This document shows positions 4,887 to 7,400 of a DNA stretch of 7,400 bases, piece by piece. Both the position numbers and the translations under genes were made by a program. How positions within the stretch are numbered: the stretch's first letter is position 1; every line of letters starts with the position of its first letter. Source of the DNA: Candidatus Cloacimonadota bacterium (GTDB lineage Bacteria; Cloacimonadota; Cloacimonadia; Cloacimonadales; TCS61). Location: NCBI GenBank assembly GCA_030668345.1, contig DAOUUD010000081.1, positions 1-7,400 of the forward strand, in the 5' to 3' direction. The notes beneath the pieces were generated by a model, which saw only the letters and a list, made by a program, of their open reading frames with translations, had not been told where the DNA came from and searched no databases.

Positions 4887-7400
4887 TTATTTTATTAACA
4901 CCATTTTTATTTTGGAATAAACTGGTCCGGCTTTAAAAATGGCAAAATATAATCCACTGGCAACGGAATGGTTATTATTGTCTTTACCATTCCAAATCAC
5001 CGAATGTTTCCCTGCTGGAAGTGCTTCATTAACAATCGTCTTCACTTTCTGTCCTTTGATGTTGAAAATGTTGAGATTCACAAACGAGGACGTTTGTGCT
5101 ACGGAAAATGAAATCGTTGTTGTCGGATTAAAGGGATTCGGATAATTTCCGTAAAGTTTAGTTATGGAAGGAACTGTCGATATACCATTTGCAGATACTT
5201 CAGGGTTCAATGGTGGGAAGATAATGTAATCAATCCATGCACAATCATCCCCACCGGTAACACCCTGATCCTTGTTGTAAGTCCAATTGAAAATATGTAC
5301 ACCGGAACTTACAGAGAATGTTTCTTCACTCCAGTCCACTTCCCCGGACCATTCTTCCTTCAGATCACCATCGATAAAGAATCTGAGATAATCATAATTG
5401 ATTTCAGTGGATACTTTCTTCCAAAAACTTATCTCACCGTTTGCTGAAACTTCAAGTTCCACAGAGACGCTTGTGGTGCTGTTATTCCCAATACTACCGG
5501 ATTTTGCACAATAAATACCTTCGTAAGAATTTGAATCAATCACCCAATCTGCAGCACCTGCAAATTCCCAATCGTAACTGGAAAAATTTCCTGTTTCAAA
5601 ATCTTCGATACAAAGTCCCACGACCAGAGAAAAGCTATCAGTAACGAAGTAATCGTTATCCGCACTCAGTTCAAAATCAAAATCTATTATATGCCCCAGA
5701 GGAACTTCATCTGAAACAACTACACTGCAAACTGCATAATTTCCACTTGAATTTGCATTTAAAGAATCAATTACCAATGGTAACATTGTGATAGAAATGA
5801 ACGGATCACTCGATGATATGCTGGGAATTAAATTATATGCGTCTGCCCCACCTGTATTATTAAGTTCGATAACAAGCTCAGCTTCTTCTCCCGGATCGAG
5901 GACACCATTCTCACTATCCTGAACGACCACATTTCCCAGAGATATTATGGGAGCATGTCCTGTAAAATGAATGTTATGTTCCCATTCTCCTTCATCAGCT
6001 GTTATGGTAACTAATATTGTAATAGGATGTTCGTCAGGTATTTCATTGTCCACATCAAAATCGAAGGCATCGATCAGATCAACAGTACCACTACTTGGAA
6101 TAGTTCCAGCATTTTCCGTGCTATCATTAATTGTAATATAATTATCTTCGGAAGATATTTCCACTATAGTATTATGAATATCACCAATTCCGCCAACTTC
6201 TTCCAGGATAAGACTTAAAACAGCATTCTCCCCGAATTCGACAACATCATCATTTCCGGATATTATAGAATAATCAGAAACGATCACAAAATATCCTGAT
6301 GGAATTACCTGTACAGGATATATCATTGGAGGTCGATTATAACCGTTGATGATCAGTTCGGCGTCACCGGGTACAACAGAAACAGCATCGAACATTATTT
6401 CTGCATTTCCTGCTATGTCAGTGGCTTCAGTTCCGATCAGCTCTCCATCTTGCATTAATGTACACTGCATGTCTTCAACCGGACTTCCCCCGCTTTCTAC
6501 ATATACAGAATATGTTGATGTTCCCAGGAGAATTATAGAACTCTGGGTTACATCTATTTCAATCGGTTCATCTGTCCAGATGGAAAGGGCTGGATCTCCC
6601 AGCACATTACAATCATAGAAACACCAGCGTAAAGCACCTTCTTCCCATTGTCCGGGAGCTGTAACCCAGGGTGATGTATCTGTTTTAGATTCCAGATGAG
6701 CCGAACCTATCCAGCGCGTTTTATCGCTGTACAGAGCGTCCACAAATTCCCTGTGCAAGTGTAAAGACGGTCCTTCTGTTTGTCCCTCATTGAACCATCC
6801 GTAACGGGAATTTCCAACAAAAGCTGCAGCAAAATTATCTATTTTCACCATGTGTTCTGCAATGCAGTCATCGGAATCAAAACCACCACTCATACAGCCA
6901 TGAGTATAAACGAATGTGAAATTATGATCAACGCCATTAACCAATGAGAAGTTTGTGTTTGTGATGTCAGAGTTAGTCATTCGCAGAGCGTATTCTGTAT
7001 TTGCGTGCCCGGCATGATGAATAAAAGCTTTTCCTTCATTTATTTTGTTGATCAATTCCGTATCTGACCAATAGCCCAGATCGCGATCGTACATCGTTTC
7101 ATAATCGTGGTCAACGGGAATACCATTCGTAGTGTATCCATTATCATCGTGGAAACCTATTAGAAGATCGAGAAAGTCACCGCCCCAGGTTTGAGGATTG
7201 CTATACATATCCTCACCCACTAAAAGCGGTTTCTGCAATTCCCCAAGAACGGGAGTATCCTGATAAGATATTGTTTTATTAAGCATAATACTTAATTCTG
7301 AAAGATCGCTGAAAGACATCCTGCCCACAGAAACATCGGGCAGCAGATCATCTTCTCCGATCTCACCCCAGAGGTTATCACCATCATCATTCCAGGTGCC
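4887..7400 (-). CDS. Gingipain-type cysteine protease (peptidase family C25), multidomain, secreted; 5' end beyond window
   Basis: C-terminal 837 residues of a large exported protease. The frame stays open to the right edge, so the signal peptide, propeptide and early catalytic domain are missing. Residues are counted from the first in-window codon. LLPDVSVGRMSF (20-31) is the characteristic C25 segment. FIHHAGHANTEYALRM follows, with likely catalytic His132 (codon 7005-7007). FVYTHGCMSGGFD comes next, with likely nucleophile Cys169 (codon 6894-6896). The catalytic core closes with CIAEHM, GNSRYGW and NVLGDPALSIW. After it come an Ig-like domain (about 279-369), two tandem Ig/CARDB-like repeats (371-594), a MAM/jelly-roll-like domain starting EDFETGNFSSYDW (about 597-730) and the FlgD-Ig/T9SS sorting tail (748-837, NYPNPFNP at 752). 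Both active-site residues are present, so activity is expected. A role like PorU, the C25 sortase, is not excluded. Cleavage specificity cannot be read from the sequence. Confidence 0.9.
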   Translation of the reverse strand, partial: GTWNDDGDNLWGEIGEDDLLPDVSVGRMSFSDLSELSIMLNKTISYQDTPVLGELQKPLLVGEDMYSNPQTWGGDFLDLLIGFHDDNGYTTNGIPVDHDYETMYDRDLGYWSDTELINKINEGKAFIHHAGHANTEYALRMTNSDITNTNFSLVNGVDHNFTFVYTHGCMSGGFDSDDCIAEHMVKIDNFAAAFVGNSRYGWFNEGQTEGPSLHLHREFVDALYSDKTRWIGSAHLESKTDTSPWVTAPGQWEEGALRWCFYDCNVLGDPALSIWTDEPIEIDVTQSSIILLGTSTYSVYVESGGSPVEDMQCTLMQDGELIGTEATDIAGNAEIMFDAVSVVPGDAELIINGYNRPPMIYPVQVIPSGYFVIVSDYSIISGNDDVVEFGENAVLSLILEEVGGIGDIHNTIVEISSEDNYITINDSTENAGTIPSSGTVDLIDAFDFDVDNEIPDEHPITILVTITADEGEWEHNIHFTGHAPIISLGNVVVQDSENGVLDPGEEAELVIELNNTGGADAYNLIPSISSSDPFISITMLPLVIDSLNANSSGNYAVCSVVVSDEVPLGHIIDFDFELSADNDYFVTDSFSLVVGLCIEDFETGNFSSYDWEFAGAADWVIDSNSYEGIYCAKSGSIGNNSTTSVSVELEVSANGEISFWKKVSTEINYDYLRFFIDGDLKEEWSGEVDWSEETFSVSSGVHIFNWTYNKDQGVTGGDDCAWIDYIIFPPLNPEVSANGISTVPSITKLYGNYPNPFNPTTTISFSVAQTSSFVNLNIFNIKGQKVKTIVNEALPAGKHSVIWNGKDNNNHSVASGLYFAIFKAGPVYSKIKMVLIK
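4890..5159 (-). repeat. C-terminal sorting domain, copy in the C25 protease
   Basis: This is the counterpart of the domain at 2708-2986. It carries the same NYPNPFNP turn and the IFNIKGQKVKT and NNHSVASGLYF blocks, and ends KIKMVLIK. In Bacteroidetes, domains of this type (TIGR04183-like) direct T9SS export. Application to this organism is inferred. Confidence 0.75.
5619..6290 (-). repeat. Two tandem Ig/CARDB-like domain repeats inside the C25 protease
   Basis: Two consecutive ~110-residue units (codons 6290-5958 and 5954-5619) share one plan. VVEFGENAVLSLILEEVGG in the first aligns with GVLDPGEEAELVIELNNTGG in the second, and each is followed by an ISSxDxxIxI strand and a V(V/T)(V/I)-rich end. 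The repeat is divergent, visible at protein but not DNA level, so it is an old domain duplication and not a recent DNA repeat. Such units probably act as spacers between the catalytic domain and the surface anchor. Confidence 0.6.

Noticed and set aside
7326..7328. GTG at 7326-7328 as start of the C25 protease
   Set aside because: The frame continues upstream without a stop to the window edge and encodes recognisable family sequence (LLPDVSVGR), so this GTG is an internal valine.

Overview
The window is AT-rich and densely coding. It looks like a piece of chromosome from an uncultured anaerobic Gram-negative bacterium of the FCB group. The best guess is Candidatus Cloacimonadota, and a related lineage is possible. 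Two long secreted proteins drive this guess: both end in the same FlgD-Ig-like / type IX secretion (T9SS) sorting tail, with NYPNPFNP, an IFNxKGQKV block, SGxYF and a basic end. One of them is a gingipain-type (family C25) cysteine protease. The phylum is inferred from protein style only. No marker gene is complete enough to settle it.

Layout. Positions 1-615 (minus) hold the N-terminal 205 residues of threonyl-tRNA synthetase (thrS), running off the left edge. Only 8 nt upstream of it in the transcript is a complete extracellular sugar-type solute-binding lipoprotein (624-1913, minus). The SBP-thrS pair is almost certainly co-transcribed. A 250-nt divergent intergenic region (1914-2163) carries weak promoter candidates for both directions and, between them, a compact pair of hairpins (2044-2105) that no gene explains. 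Positions 2164-2661 (plus) encode a small flavin reductase-like flavoprotein. A perfect 13-bp stem with A/T tails at 2661-2690 is a bidirectional terminator between convergent genes. Positions 2705-4810 (minus) encode a 701-residue Sec-exported protein with one Asp-box and the sorting tail. Positions 4887-7400 (minus) hold the C-terminal 837 residues of the C25 protease, whose 5' end lies beyond the right edge.

How the genes work together. The two secreted proteins lie in the same direction, 76 nt apart, with homologous C-terminal tails. They are probably made together and exported by the same outer-membrane route, so they form a surface or secreted module. The solute-binding lipoprotein has no ABC permease or ATPase gene beside it and instead leads thrS. 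The flavin reductase is a stand-alone gene.

No CRISPR array, insertion sequence, tRNA or rRNA was seen. The most open questions are the twin-hairpin element, the SBP-thrS pairing and the unknown function of the 701-residue exported protein.
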